From DASSNR01 sp036278935 (lineage in GTDB: Bacteria > Gemmatimonadota > Gemmatimonadetes > Gemmatimonadales > Gemmatimonadaceae): a stretch of 64,000 nucleotides of DNA. This document shows positions 24,998-34,580 of the stretch, piece by piece; the stretch's first letter is position 1; every line of letters begins with the position of its first letter. The DNA is taken from assembly GCA_036278935.1 (NCBI GenBank), contig DASUKA010000044.1:1-64000 (forward strand), written 5' to 3'. The notes beneath the pieces were generated by a model, which made no database searches, had not been told where the DNA came from, and saw nothing but the letters and a program-made list of their open reading frames with translations. The position numbers and the translations under genes were made by a program.

Positions 24998-27900
24998 CTA
25001 CGCATCCACGAGAGCCCGGTCCCGCGGCTCCGATCCCGGCGGACGCACCATCGCACGTTCGCCATGCGCCAACCGCGCATGCCGCCTGAGCTCCCACTCC
25101 TTCCAGAGCGAGTAGATCGCTGGAATCACCACCAGGGTGAGCGCCGTGGCGCTGACCATCCCTCCCACCATCGGCGCGGCAATCCGCTTCATGACGTCCG
25201 CTCCCGTGCCCTGGCTCCAGAGAATCGGCAGTAGCCCGCCGATCACCGCCGCGACGGTCATGACGATGGGACGCACACGCAGCACCGCGCCCTCGACGAT
25301 GGCGTCCGCGAGCTCGGATCGCGTCGGCACGCGCCCGTCGGCCCATCGTCTCTCCCACGCGCGATCGAGGTAGACGAGCATGATGACCCCCGTCTCCGCC
25401 GCCACTCCCGCGAGCGCGATGAAGCCGATCGCGACAGCGACGCTCAGATTGTAGTGCAACGCCCACATGAGCCATACACCACCCACGAGCGCGAACGGCA
25501 ACGAGAGCATCACGACGGCGCTCTCGATCACGCTTCCGAAGTTGGCATAGAGGAGCAGCGCGATGATCGCCAGGGCGATCGGCACAACGATGCGGAGACG
25601 CTTGTCGGCCCGCTGCATCGCCTCGTACTGTCCCGACCACTCCAGCCGATAGCCGGGTGGCAGGGTGAGTCGCCTGGCCACGAGCTGTTTCGCCTCGGCC
25701 ACGTAACTCCCCACGTCCCGTCCGCGCACGTCGACGTAGACGATGCTGCTGAGCTCGGCGTTCTCGGACTTGATGAGCGTCGGCCCCTGCGCGATGCTCA
25801 CGCGCGCCAGTGTTCCGAGCGCGACCTGCGCGCCCGATGGCGTGGCGACCAGCGTGTTGCGAATCACTTCCGGACTGTTGCGCAGCGCGCGCGGGTAGCG
25901 CACGAGGACCGAGTAGCGCTCCCGTCCGTCGATCACCTCCCCGGCCTCCATCCCGCCCACCGCCGTGCTCGCGGCCGTCAACACGTCATCCCCCGTCATG
26001 CCATACCGGGCCGCCGCGGCGCGATCCAGTGTGATGTCGACAAACCGGCCGCCCTCGGGCCGCTCGGCAAAGACCGAGTTCGTTCCCCGCACCGCCGGAA
26101 GCAACCCCTCCAGCTCCTTCCCGATCCGGCCCAGTGTGTCGAGCGAGGGCCCGAAGATCTTGATCCCCACCGGCGTCTTGATTCCGGTGGCCAGCATGTC
26201 CGTGCGGTTCTTGATCGGCATCGACCACATGTTCGCGATGCCGGGCGTGGTGACGGTGTGGTTCGCCTCGCTCACGATCGAGTCGTACGTCACCCCCGGG
26301 CGCCACGCGCTCCTGTCCTTGAGAATCGCGATTGTTTCGATCATGGACATCGGCGCCATGTCGGTCGCGGACTCCGCGCGGCCGATCTTGCCAAGCACCC
26401 GCTTCACCTCCGGGATCCTGGCCAGCGCCGCATCGCGCTGCTGGAGAATTTCCTTCGCCTGCGCGGTGCCGACGCCGGGCAGAAGGCTCGGCATGTCCAT
26501 GATCGAGCCCTCATTCAACGGCGGCATGAACTCGCTGCCAAGCTGCGACCAGGGGACGATCGTGACCGCGAGCACGACCGCCGCCGCGAGAATCGCCGAC
26601 CATCGGCGCCGCAGCACCACAGCCATCACCGGCCGATAGACGCGGATCAGGAACCGATTGATCGGATTGGCGGCCTCCGGCTTCACCCGTCCGCGGATCA
26701 CGAGCCCCATCATGAGTGGGACCAGCGTGATGGAGAGAAGAGCCGCCGACGCCATGGAGAGCGTCTTCGTCCAGGCGAGCGGCTTGAACAGCCGCCCCTC
26801 CTGCGCCTGCAGCGCGAACACGGGCACGAACGACACGGTGATGATGAGCAGCGAGATGAAGAGCGAGGGCCCCACCTCCTTGGCCGAGTCCACCACGATC
26901 TGCCAGTGAGGACGCGGAGCGCTCGCGCGCTCGTTCCGTTCCAGGTGCTTGTGGAAGTTCTCCACCATCACGATGGCGGCGTCGATCATCGCGCCAATGG
27001 CAATCGCGATCCCGCCAAGGCTCATGATGTTTGCGCTCAAGCCGAGCACGTACATCGCGATGATCGCCATGAGAATGCCGACCGGAAGCGTGAGGATCGC
27101 CACGAGTGCGCTCGGCGCGTGCATCAGGAAGAGGATCGTGACCGCAGCCACGATGAGTGACTCCTCCACGAGCTTGCTCTTGAGGGTGGCGATCGCGCGC
27201 TCGATGAGGTTCGAGCGATCGTAGCCGTTCACGAAGACCACCCCGTTGGGCAGCGATGGCTGCAGCTCGGCCATCTTCGCCTTCACGCGGTTGATCACGG
27301 CAAGTGGGTTCTCGCCGTAGCGCATGATCACCCACCCGGTGACGATCTCACCCTTGCCATTCAGATCGGTAATGCCGCGCCGGATGTCAGGTCCGAGCTG
27401 CACGCGGGCCACGTCGCCCACCGTGACCGGCGTGCCTCCGGGGCCGGTGCCGAGCGACACGGAGCGGATATCATCGAGGCTGGCAAACCGTCCGCGGCCA
27501 CGTACCATGTACTCCGAGCCGCCCATCTCCAGCACGCGCCCGCCGACATCCTCGTTCGATGCGCGGACCGCCTGCGTCACCCTGGCGAGCGGGATATGGT
27601 AGGCCAGAAGCTTGGCGGGGTCGACCACAACCTGGTACTGTTGCTCGTAGCCGCCCAGGGAGGCGATTTCGGCCACACCGGGCACGGCGGTGAGCGCGGG
27701 GCGTACGGTCCAGTCCTGCACGCTCCGGAGCTGGGCGAGGTTCCGCTTCCCGCTCGTGTCAGCCAGGATGTATTGCATCACCCAACCCACGCCCGTGGCA
27801 TCGGGCCCCAGCATCGTCGTCGCGCCATGCGGCAGCTTCTCTCGCACGGCGTTCAGGTACTCGAGCACGCGCGAGCGCGCCCAGTAGAGATCCGTCCCAT

Positions 27901-28195
27901 CCTCGAAGACGATGTAGACCGCCGACAGGCCGAACTGGCTCATCCCCCGCACGTACTTCGTGTGCGGCACCTTGAGCATTTCGGTTTCCATGGGATAGGT
28001 GGCCTGATCCTCCACGAGCTGCGGCCCTTGCCCCGGCCAGCGCGTCATCACGATCACCTGGACGTCCGAGAGATCGGGGATGGCATCCACCGGCGTGTGG
28101 TACAGGGTCCAGAGCCCTGCCGCCGTAATGGCGGCCGTCGCGAACAGCACGACGCTCTTGTGCCGCACCGACCATTCGATGATGCGTCTGAGCAT
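24998..28195 (-). CDS. cusA: CusA/CzcA-type heavy-metal RND efflux pump
   Basis: 1065-residue inner-membrane proton-driven pump, normal for HME-RND proteins. Start MLRRIIEWSVRHKSVVL, the long periplasmic loop after helix 1 with PHTKYVRGMSQFGLS, and helix 4 AIAIGAMIDAAIVMVENFHKH with the conserved Asp/Glu are all present. The periplasmic segment NMWSMPIKNRTDMLATGIK carries the Met-centred pattern seen in Cu(I)/Ag(I)-specific CusA rather than Zn/Co/Cd-type CzcA. SD GGAGG lies about 8 nt before the ATG, and only 5 bp separate it from cusB. Works with the CusB- and CusC-like genes upstream as a trans-envelope complex. Confidence 0.95.
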   Translation of the reverse strand: MLRRIIEWSVRHKSVVLFATAAITAAGLWTLYHTPVDAIPDLSDVQVIVMTRWPGQGPQLVEDQATYPMETEMLKVPHTKYVRGMSQFGLSAVYIVFEDGTDLYWARSRVLEYLNAVREKLPHGATTMLGPDATGVGWVMQYILADTSGKRNLAQLRSVQDWTVRPALTAVPGVAEIASLGGYEQQYQVVVDPAKLLAYHIPLARVTQAVRASNEDVGGRVLEMGGSEYMVRGRGRFASLDDIRSVSLGTGPGGTPVTVGDVARVQLGPDIRRGITDLNGKGEIVTGWVIMRYGENPLAVINRVKAKMAELQPSLPNGVVFVNGYDRSNLIERAIATLKSKLVEESLIVAAVTILFLMHAPSALVAILTLPVGILMAIIAMYVLGLSANIMSLGGIAIAIGAMIDAAIVMVENFHKHLERNERASAPRPHWQIVVDSAKEVGPSLFISLLIITVSFVPVFALQAQEGRLFKPLAWTKTLSMASAALLSITLVPLMMGLVIRGRVKPEAANPINRFLIRVYRPVMAVVLRRRWSAILAAAVVLAVTIVPWSQLGSEFMPPLNEGSIMDMPSLLPGVGTAQAKEILQQRDAALARIPEVKRVLGKIGRAESATDMAPMSMIETIAILKDRSAWRPGVTYDSIVSEANHTVTTPGIANMWSMPIKNRTDMLATGIKTPVGIKIFGPSLDTLGRIGKELEGLLPAVRGTNSVFAERPEGGRFVDITLDRAAAARYGMTGDDVLTAASTAVGGMEAGEVIDGRERYSVLVRYPRALRNSPEVIRNTLVATPSGAQVALGTLARVSIAQGPTLIKSENAELSSIVYVDVRGRDVGSYVAEAKQLVARRLTLPPGYRLEWSGQYEAMQRADKRLRIVVPIALAIIALLLYANFGSVIESAVVMLSLPFALVGGVWLMWALHYNLSVAVAIGFIALAGVAAETGVIMLVYLDRAWERRWADGRVPTRSELADAIVEGAVLRVRPIVMTVAAVIGGLLPILWSQGTGADVMKRIAAPMVGGMVSATALTLVVIPAIYSLWKEWELRRHARLAHGERAMVRPPGSEPRDRALVDA

Positions 28196-28200
28196 GATCG

Positions 28201-29628
28201 CTACCTCCGCGGCGTGGTCGGCGACGGCGGCATCTGCATCCCCTTCACGTCCTGCATGCCGCTCATGTGCTGCATGTCCGCCGTGCCCATCTGCCCTATC
28301 ATGCTCTTCATCACCTCGGCGAGATTCGACTCGGAATCGAGGAGGTACTGGGCGGACGTGACCACGCGCTGCCCGGGCTGCACACCAGAGAGCACTTCCG
28401 TGTTCGCATCGGTCACGCGCCCGGTCACGACCTCCATGGGCATGAGCTGTCCACCTCCCATGTCCATGAAGACCAATGTGCGCGCGCCGGTGTTCACCAC
28501 CGCGGACGTGGGCACCGTGAGCGCGCGACGCGCAGGTGTGACGAGCGTGACGGTTGCGTACATCCCCGGCTTGAGGCGCCCGCGCGCGTTCGGCACCTGC
28601 ACACGCGCCCGCACGGTGCGCGCGGCTGAATCGACCGTCGGGTAGACATACGCCACGCGCCCATCAATGGCCTGTCCCGGATACGCCTCCAGCTCGACCG
28701 TCGCGCGTGAGCCGACGCGCACGGCGCCCGCATCCTGCTCCCGGAGCGCGACGCCGATCCACACGTCGCGGAGGTCGGCGATGCGATAGAGCATCTCCCC
28801 CGCTCGGATCGCCTGACCCTGCACCACATGCTTCTCGAGCACCACACCAGAGGCCGGCGCGTGGAGCGTGAGCGTGCGCTGTACCTGTCCCGAGCGAAGA
28901 ATCTGGTTGACCTGGGCGTCCGAGATGCCCCAGAGCGCGAACCGCCGCTTCGCGGCCGCAACGAGATTCGTAGAGGCGGCCGGCACGCCCGGCACGCTGC
29001 TCTCACCGACGCTCTGTTGCAACTTTCCGGCGAGGAGCAGCTCCTGCTCGGCGGCTACGAGCTCCGGCGAATAAATCGCCATGAGCGGATCGCCGGCATG
29101 CACCCGCTGTCCTGTGGCGTTCACGTAGAGATGTTCCACGTAGCCACCGAACCTGGGCGTCACCTCGGAGAGCCTGGTCTCGTCGACGATGACGGTGCCG
29201 ACGGTACGCACGGTCCGGTCCAGCATCCGCTCTGCAACCGTCCCGAACGTCACGCCGAATTGGCGGAGCTGATTGGCCGTGAGCTGAACGGTCCCGGCCG
29301 ACGACATCTGCATGCCAGCCATGCCGGCCATGCCGGCCGCGTTGCTCGTGCTGCCCGGATGGGCAGCCGCCATCGGATGACCGTCTCCGCGTGGCATCGC
29401 CATCCCGGCCCGTGCGCTCCCTGAAGTGGGCGCATGGCGCCGGCGCCATGCGAAGAGCACCGCAACCAGGATGATGACCAGCAGCACGATGGCGCCGATC
29501 ATCGGGAGATGCCTCCGACCGCGCCCGGCGCGCTCAACCGCTTTAGGGTCGTGTGCCGGTTGGCCGCTCGATGCTGGTGTCGGCCCGGTGCCCGCATCGC
29601 CGTTCGCGGGCGTCGTGAAGTCGGTCAT
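28201..29628 (-). CDS. cusB: CusB-like periplasmic adaptor of the copper/silver RND pump
   Basis: 475-residue membrane-fusion protein. A single N-terminal helix (about 42-62) is followed by a Met-rich linker (GMAGMAGMQMS). The barrel-sandwich domain then follows (TPRFGGYVEHLYVNATGQRVHAGDPL ... YSPELVAAEQELLLA), with an alpha-hairpin and beta barrel (GVVLEKHVVQGQAIRAGEML, VYPTVDSAARTVRARV). A second Met/His-rich cluster closes the C-terminus (GTADMQHMSGMQDVKGMQM). Met clusters at both ends suggest Cu(I) chaperoning toward CusA, extending the Met-ligand idea known for CusB. Its ATG overlaps the cusC TGA (ATGA). Confidence 0.94.
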   Translation of the reverse strand: MTDFTTPANGDAGTGPTPASSGQPAHDPKAVERAGRGRRHLPMIGAIVLLVIILVAVLFAWRRRHAPTSGSARAGMAMPRGDGHPMAAAHPGSTSNAAGMAGMAGMQMSSAGTVQLTANQLRQFGVTFGTVAERMLDRTVRTVGTVIVDETRLSEVTPRFGGYVEHLYVNATGQRVHAGDPLMAIYSPELVAAEQELLLAGKLQQSVGESSVPGVPAASTNLVAAAKRRFALWGISDAQVNQILRSGQVQRTLTLHAPASGVVLEKHVVQGQAIRAGEMLYRIADLRDVWIGVALREQDAGAVRVGSRATVELEAYPGQAIDGRVAYVYPTVDSAARTVRARVQVPNARGRLKPGMYATVTLVTPARRALTVPTSAVVNTGARTLVFMDMGGGQLMPMEVVTGRVTDANTEVLSGVQPGQRVVTSAQYLLDSESNLAEVMKSMIGQMGTADMQHMSGMQDVKGMQMPPSPTTPRR

Positions 29629-31103
29629 CGCAGCACCTCCGTGCCAACCAGGTGCTGCAACGCGGCCAGCGCCTGCGCGAAATCCGTGAGTGAGCGGTAG
29701 TATGCCGTCTCGATCTGGAACACGCTCGCCTGCGCATCCAGCACCGTGTCGAAGTCCAGCCGCCCAACCTGATAGCTGGCGACTGAGGAAGCGAGCGTTG
29801 CCTGCGCCTGCGGAAGGATGGCGGCCTTGGAAAGCGCGAGGTGGGTCCGCGCCCTCTCCAGCTCGCCCACCTGCTTGGTGACCTCGGCATCGAGGGTGTT
29901 CACCATTTCGTGATGCTGCGCCTCGAGCGTCGCGAGCTCCGCCGTCGCCTCGGCGGCCTCCGCATCCTGCTTCCGCCCCTTCTGGAGCGGGATGGGAATC
30001 GAGACGATAGCCGAGACCATGTCGGTGAAGCCCTGCCGTTGCGCGTAGTCCAGCGACACGGAGATATCAGGGAGATGCGCTTTCTGCGCGAGCGCCACCC
30101 TGGCGCGCTGCGCCGCGATGCGCGCCACATGCTCGTGGATCATCGGACTGTGAACGGCGGCCAGTGCCTGGAGCGAGTCGAGCGGGAGCAACGGCGAGCC
30201 GGCGGCCGCGGCGCCCAGCGCATCGGACACGAAATGCACGTGCGCCGTCGAGTCGGCGACAGCAGCGTGCACGATGCGCGTGGAGATCACCGGCGCCGGC
30301 ACGGGCGTATCGCTCGGGCGATCGAGCACCGCATTGAGTCGAGCCAACGCAGACCGGCGTTGCGCTCGAAGCGCGCTGGCCGCGTCGCCCAACTTCGCCG
30401 TTTCCGTGCGCGCGCGCAGCACGTCGGCCTGCGTCCCCTGCCCCGTGGCGTACTGCGCGCTCGATGCGGCGACGAGATTCGCCAGCACCGCCTGGTTACG
30501 TCGCACGATATCGAGCGCGCGATCGATGAAGGCCAGCTCGTAGTACGCATCCTTCACCTGGAACGCCACGTCGAGGCGAGCCGCCCCGAGCGCGGCGTGT
30601 GCCGCCGTGACCTCGTCCCCCGCAGCGCGCGTCTGGAGCGCGAGCTTGCCGGGGAACGGAAAGGTCTGCGAGATGCCGATCATCTTCATCGTCATGAAGT
30701 CATTGAAGCCGGGCGCGCTGACCGGGAAGTTCTGGACGCCGGCCATGAGCATCGGATCGGGCCGGGCCCCAGCAGGCCCAACCCGCGCGCGGGCGGCCTT
30801 CACGCGTGCGGCGGCCGCATGGACAGCCGGGCTGGCGCTGAGCGCCTGCGCGACAAGCGAACCGAGCGAGCCTGCTGAACGTCCGGAATCGGCGCGCGGC
30901 GGCGCGGCAGGCTGGGCTGCGGCAGCGGAGGCGGCCTGCGCGCGACCGCGCGAGACCGCAACCACCATCGCCAGCGGGAGTGCAAGCACGATCAACAGCG
31001 CCCGCAGGAATGGAGGGGCAATAGTCCCTCCGGGCGTGCTTGGCGAGCAGCCCGCGCCATGCATGCGCACGATGGCCGCTGCATGGCAGAATTTGAATGA
31101 CAT
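29625..31103 (-). CDS. cusC: TolC-family outer-membrane efflux channel (CusC-like)
   Basis: 492-residue outer-membrane factor with two OEP repeats, about 90-270 and 290-480. Typical phrases are LVAQALSASPAVHAAAARVKAARA, IGISQTFPFPGKLALQTRAA, VKDAYYELAFIDRALDIVRRNQAVL and LASSVASYQVGRLDFDTVLDAQ. A hydrophobic export signal lies at about residues 32-56, ending near RAQA. Starts at 31103 or 31064 are both possible and neither has a clear SD. First of the cusCBA genes, which are joined by overlap or 5-bp spacing. Confidence 0.93.
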   Translation of the reverse strand: MSFKFCHAAAIVRMHGAGCSPSTPGGTIAPPFLRALLIVLALPLAMVVAVSRGRAQAASAAAAQPAAPPRADSGRSAGSLGSLVAQALSASPAVHAAAARVKAARARVGPAGARPDPMLMAGVQNFPVSAPGFNDFMTMKMIGISQTFPFPGKLALQTRAAGDEVTAAHAALGAARLDVAFQVKDAYYELAFIDRALDIVRRNQAVLANLVAASSAQYATGQGTQADVLRARTETAKLGDAASALRAQRRSALARLNAVLDRPSDTPVPAPVISTRIVHAAVADSTAHVHFVSDALGAAAAGSPLLPLDSLQALAAVHSPMIHEHVARIAAQRARVALAQKAHLPDISVSLDYAQRQGFTDMVSAIVSIPIPLQKGRKQDAEAAEATAELATLEAQHHEMVNTLDAEVTKQVGELERARTHLALSKAAILPQAQATLASSVASYQVGRLDFDTVLDAQASVFQIETAYYRSLTDFAQALAALQHLVGTEVLR

Positions 31104-31244
31104 GAGTGCTGACGGAGTTCAGAGGATGTGCCCCATCTCGCCATGACCGGTGGACCGATGGCGTGCACCAGCTCCGCGAGCACATGGCCCAAATCTCGGG
31201 GCCCTTGCTCGCGGTGCATGAACGCGACTGTTATGTGGTCCGGA

Positions 31245-31673
31245 TTACGCGCGCGGCGGAGGGAGATCCGGTGGGAACGTCGGCAGTGGCGGTCTGAGGG
31301 CCACCATCGCGAGTACAGGAGGCGTGCGGGAGGGCCCGACGTTCACGACCACCGCCGGAGCGATCAGGGCCGTGATGCACGGCCCCATCGCATTGCACAC
31401 GGACGGGTGCGTCTGCTGATCGCATGGCACTGGTTGCGGCATGCTCGCCGTGCCGGCGCTCGCGCTGGGCGACGCGCGCATCGCGTCGTGATCATGCATG
31501 GCCATGGGGGCGGAGGCGGCGCCGCGCATGCTCCCCTCCATCCTCGTGTTGCCGCGGGTCGACATGATGCATGCCATCCCGCTGCCCGTCAGCCAGAGCT
31601 GAAAGGCGAACAGGATGGTCGTCAGGATGGCCACGGAACGCGACGCGCGCGAGCGATGCATGATGCTGTGCAT
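31245..31673 (-). CDS. Met/His/Cys-rich secreted small protein of the copper cluster
   Basis: 142-residue protein with a signal-like hydrophobic segment (about 12-30, SVAILTTILFAFQLWLTG). It then has clusters of potential soft-metal ligands: GMACIMSTRGN, RMEGSMRGA, APMAMHDHDAM, and CDQQTHPSVCNAMGPC. The C-terminal third is Pro-rich and hydrophobic. No known family recognised. It lies between the TonB receptor (65 bp) and cusC (141 bp) on the same strand. The ligand content makes periplasmic copper binding a reasonable inference. The start MHSIMHRS at 31673 is chosen by the signal segment. Confidence 0.68.
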   Translation of the reverse strand: MHSIMHRSRASRSVAILTTILFAFQLWLTGSGMACIMSTRGNTRMEGSMRGAASAPMAMHDHDAMRASPSASAGTASMPQPVPCDQQTHPSVCNAMGPCITALIAPAVVVNVGPSRTPPVLAMVALRPPLPTFPPDLPPPRA

Positions 31674-31738
31674 AATACCGGGGCATGCCGAGCAGGTCCA
31701 GTGTGACAGCCGCCCTGGTGGCTGCACGACGCCACGGT

Positions 31739-33994
31739 TCAGCGGAGCGTCGCTCCGATCGTCAGGTACAGGCTCCGCCCGATCCCCGGGATGATGCCCG
31801 GCCCTGGATACTCGGCGGTGCGCTTGGTGAAGTAGCGGGCATTCGTGACGTTGTTGACGCCGAACTGCACCCGGTACTGTCCACCGAGCGGCACCGCGCC
31901 CGACCAATCGAGTACGTCATAGGCGGGCACGAGACCGACTGCCGCGTCGTCGCTCGACACGGTGTTGTTCGCGTCAGCGTACGAGCGTGCCGTGTGGCTC
32001 CATTGCACGGTGGTCGCGAAGCCGCCAACCCCATAGCTGAGCCCCACGCGATTGATGATCGGTGGCGCCGATTCCACCTCGTTCCCCGCGAACGGCCCCG
32101 TCGCATAGTGCGCGTCGACGTACGCGAACGAATCGAAGAGCTGGAGCTGCCCCGCCGCCCCGTGCTCCTTTCCGAGCAGCGCGAGCGGGTCCATCTGCAC
32201 GTAGCTCTCGATCCCCTTGTGGATGCTCCGCGCCACATTGGTGACCTCCGTGAACGGCACACCGCCCGCGTCGATTCCAGTGACGACGCCGGGACGGTTG
32301 TTGTAGCGCAGATAGAACAGGCCCACGTCGAAGCGAAGCCCTGGCCCCAGCCCACCACGCCAGCCGAGGTCGGTGGTGTAGCCGGTGGCATCCTTCATGG
32401 CGGGATCGATCCGCGATGCGCTCGCGAACGGCGTGAGGAAATCGTACGTGATCGGCCGGTACGCCTGCGTGATATTGGCGTAGAGCTGCATGGATGGCGT
32501 GAGCACGTAGTCTGTCCCGAAGCCGAAGAGCGGATAGCTCCGCGTTTTGGCGGGCGGCCGCACGGCGTGCGTGTCCTCGTGCCCGCGCGCGGTGGAATAC
32601 AACAACTCGTAGCGCATGCCGGGTGTGAGCGACCACCGGTCGGTGAGATGAATCAGGTCCTGCGCGAAGAGCGCGACGTTCCGGGTGCCGAACGCGAGGT
32701 CGTTCTCGTACGCGCCGCCGTACAGCCCCATGTCGAAGTCGGCGCCGGTGGATCCCGGTCCACCCTCCCGCCGGCCGAGCGTACCCGTGAACAGCCTCGC
32801 ACCAGTCGACAGTGTCTGTGCCTTCCCGAAGAGGTGATGTTCCACCTGGAGCCGCGCTTCTGTGGTGGCGTTGGTGAAGCGCTCACGCTCCACCTCGCGC
32901 GGGATGAAGTCGCCCGTCGCGGGGTCAATGCGATCGAGCGCTTGCGGCCCGCCATCTTCGTTGCGCCATACCAGGTAGCGCTGGCTGCGCATGAGTGAGG
33001 CGGTGGCGAAGAGCGTCACTGCGGGCGAGAACCGGTTCTCGACATGCAGCGCCAGGATGTTCCACGGACTCGCCAGCCAGTTGCGCGCACGGAAGGACTG
33101 CCGCGGGTCCTCGGCGAACTGCGCATCAGATAGTCCGCCAGGCATGTGGATGCGATTCCGGAAGAGCGAGTACTCGAGCCCGAGCGAGAGATGGTCGGAC
33201 GCGCGGTAGCCGACCTTGCCATACGCCGACGTCTGATGAAAGTCGGAGTTGGAACGCCAGCCCTGTTCGTTGCGATACTGCAGGAAGCCGTAATACGTCC
33301 ACGGCCCGCTGCCGCCGCCAACCGAGGTGAACGAATTGAACGTGCCGAAGCTCCCGCCAGTCTCGTGGACAGTGACCGTGGGCGGCGTGTCCGGGGTGCC
33401 GCTCTTCGTGACGTAGTTGATCGCGCCGCCGAACTGCGGCCCGAATTGGAGCGCGGAAGCGCCACGCACGATCTCAATGTGGTCGATGGCTTCCATGGGC
33501 GGCGTGTAATACGTCTCGGGGTAGCCGTAGAGATCGGCGGCCAGGTTCACCCCGTTCTGGCGCGTGTTGACCTCGACGGACTGCGTGGGGTCGAGCCCGC
33601 GGAAGCCGATGCCGTTCGACGGGAAGCCGCTCCCTTCTGTCTCGGAGATGTTGGCGCCCGGAATTCGGCCGAGGACCTGTCGCATGACGTCCTGCACGCG
33701 GTTGACGCGAAGGCTGTCGAGGGTGAGCCGCTCCGTCTTCTGGCCGCTGAAGATGATGCCGCGGCGGACCTCCGGCAGCCGTCCGACAGCACGCTGCAGG
33801 CTGGTGCCCCTGATGAGGACCGCTGGAAGCTGGGCGGTGGTGTCGAGATCCGGCGCGTGGTGGACGGTGTCGCGCTTTGTCCCGCCGTCGGCCTGGGCAA
33901 GGGCCGCACCGGCGGAGGCGATGAGGGCCGCGGCGAAGGTGGCGACGGCCAGAGCCGTGCGGCGAATGCGGTAGCAGAGCACAAGATGGACCAT
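31739..33994 (-). CDS. TonB-dependent outer-membrane receptor (FecA-like)
   Basis: 751-residue outer-membrane receptor. The signal peptide at about 1-34 ends at ALAQA. The plug domain (about 60-195) contains LPAVLIRGTSLQRAVG, the IPGANISETEGSGFPSNGIGFRGL segment and HIEIVRGASALQFGPQFGGAINYVTK. The rest is a 22-strand-type barrel ending RSLYLTIGATLR with a terminal aromatic/hydrophobic pattern. Architecture resembles Fe(III)-dicitrate or other metal-chelate receptors. Being directly upstream of cusCBA on the same strand, it may serve copper or another metal complex; the substrate is not provable here. ATG 33994 is preceded by gagg. Confidence 0.9.
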   Translation of the reverse strand: MVHLVLCYRIRRTALAVATFAAALIASAGAALAQADGGTKRDTVHHAPDLDTTAQLPAVLIRGTSLQRAVGRLPEVRRGIIFSGQKTERLTLDSLRVNRVQDVMRQVLGRIPGANISETEGSGFPSNGIGFRGLDPTQSVEVNTRQNGVNLAADLYGYPETYYTPPMEAIDHIEIVRGASALQFGPQFGGAINYVTKSGTPDTPPTVTVHETGGSFGTFNSFTSVGGGSGPWTYYGFLQYRNEQGWRSNSDFHQTSAYGKVGYRASDHLSLGLEYSLFRNRIHMPGGLSDAQFAEDPRQSFRARNWLASPWNILALHVENRFSPAVTLFATASLMRSQRYLVWRNEDGGPQALDRIDPATGDFIPREVERERFTNATTEARLQVEHHLFGKAQTLSTGARLFTGTLGRREGGPGSTGADFDMGLYGGAYENDLAFGTRNVALFAQDLIHLTDRWSLTPGMRYELLYSTARGHEDTHAVRPPAKTRSYPLFGFGTDYVLTPSMQLYANITQAYRPITYDFLTPFASASRIDPAMKDATGYTTDLGWRGGLGPGLRFDVGLFYLRYNNRPGVVTGIDAGGVPFTEVTNVARSIHKGIESYVQMDPLALLGKEHGAAGQLQLFDSFAYVDAHYATGPFAGNEVESAPPIINRVGLSYGVGGFATTVQWSHTARSYADANNTVSSDDAAVGLVPAYDVLDWSGAVPLGGQYRVQFGVNNVTNARYFTKRTAEYPGPGIIPGIGRSLYLTIGATLR

Positions 33995-34580
33995 CGGGTA
34001 GGGACCTCGGAGCAGGATTTGACGAGGGTGAGAAGCCAGCGCTTCTCGTCTTCCGTGTCCGAGTATATGCGGCCAGCCTAATCCCGACAAGTCCTATCGG
34101 CTTTCCAGCTTCTCGCGGTCTGACGGCCATGGTACGGCCGTGGATACTCAGTGCGACTCCGGCCACGCCGAGCGTGCCGCGGCCCATCTCCAGCAGGTCG
34201 GCCGACACGAAGCGCATGGCGGACTGCATCGCCCCTCACGCATCAACGCCATCACGTCGTCGCGCGCTCGCCCGATGGAGCGTCTCACGCTCCCGCACAC
34301 GGAGCGTTACAATTGTCCGATGCCTTCGCAGCCGGACGATATCATCGCGCCCGTCTCCGAGATACTCCGGGAGTGGCAGGGCCTCACGAGATGCCGACAC
34401 TCGCACGCGCCGTCGTGTCGCTGGTGCGGCAGCGGTCGTGACGAGCGCCGTAGCCGTTTGCCCTGCTCGCCGAGGCAAGAGTAGCATTCTTGCGTGTTCC
34501 GGACGACTCGGACAGCCATTCCATAGAACGGTGACCAATTCGAGAGGCCTGCGTCCCATGACGGTTCCGGTACCGCCCTG
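33995..34580. other. 586-bp gene-free stretch
   Basis: Apart from the receptor promoter at 34062-34090, I see no supported gene. Open frames here on both strands give Arg/Ser/Ala-rich translations without domain character. The right part presumably holds the promoter of the hypothetical-KaiC pair, but no convincing hexamers were found. Confidence 0.6.
34062..34090 (-). promoter_or_regulatory. sigma70-type promoter of the TonB receptor gene
   Basis: On the minus strand, -35 TTGTCG (34090-34085) and -10 TATACT (34067-34062) are 17 bp apart. Predicted initiation near 34055 gives a leader of about 60 nt before the ATG at 33994. This is the only strong promoter I see ahead of the receptor-Met-rich-cusCBA gene row. 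Confidence 0.65.

Noticed and set aside
25454..27160. 568-residue plus-strand frame and other long frames opposite cusA
   Set aside because: His/Arg/Asp-rich shadow translation; cusA on the minus strand explains the region.
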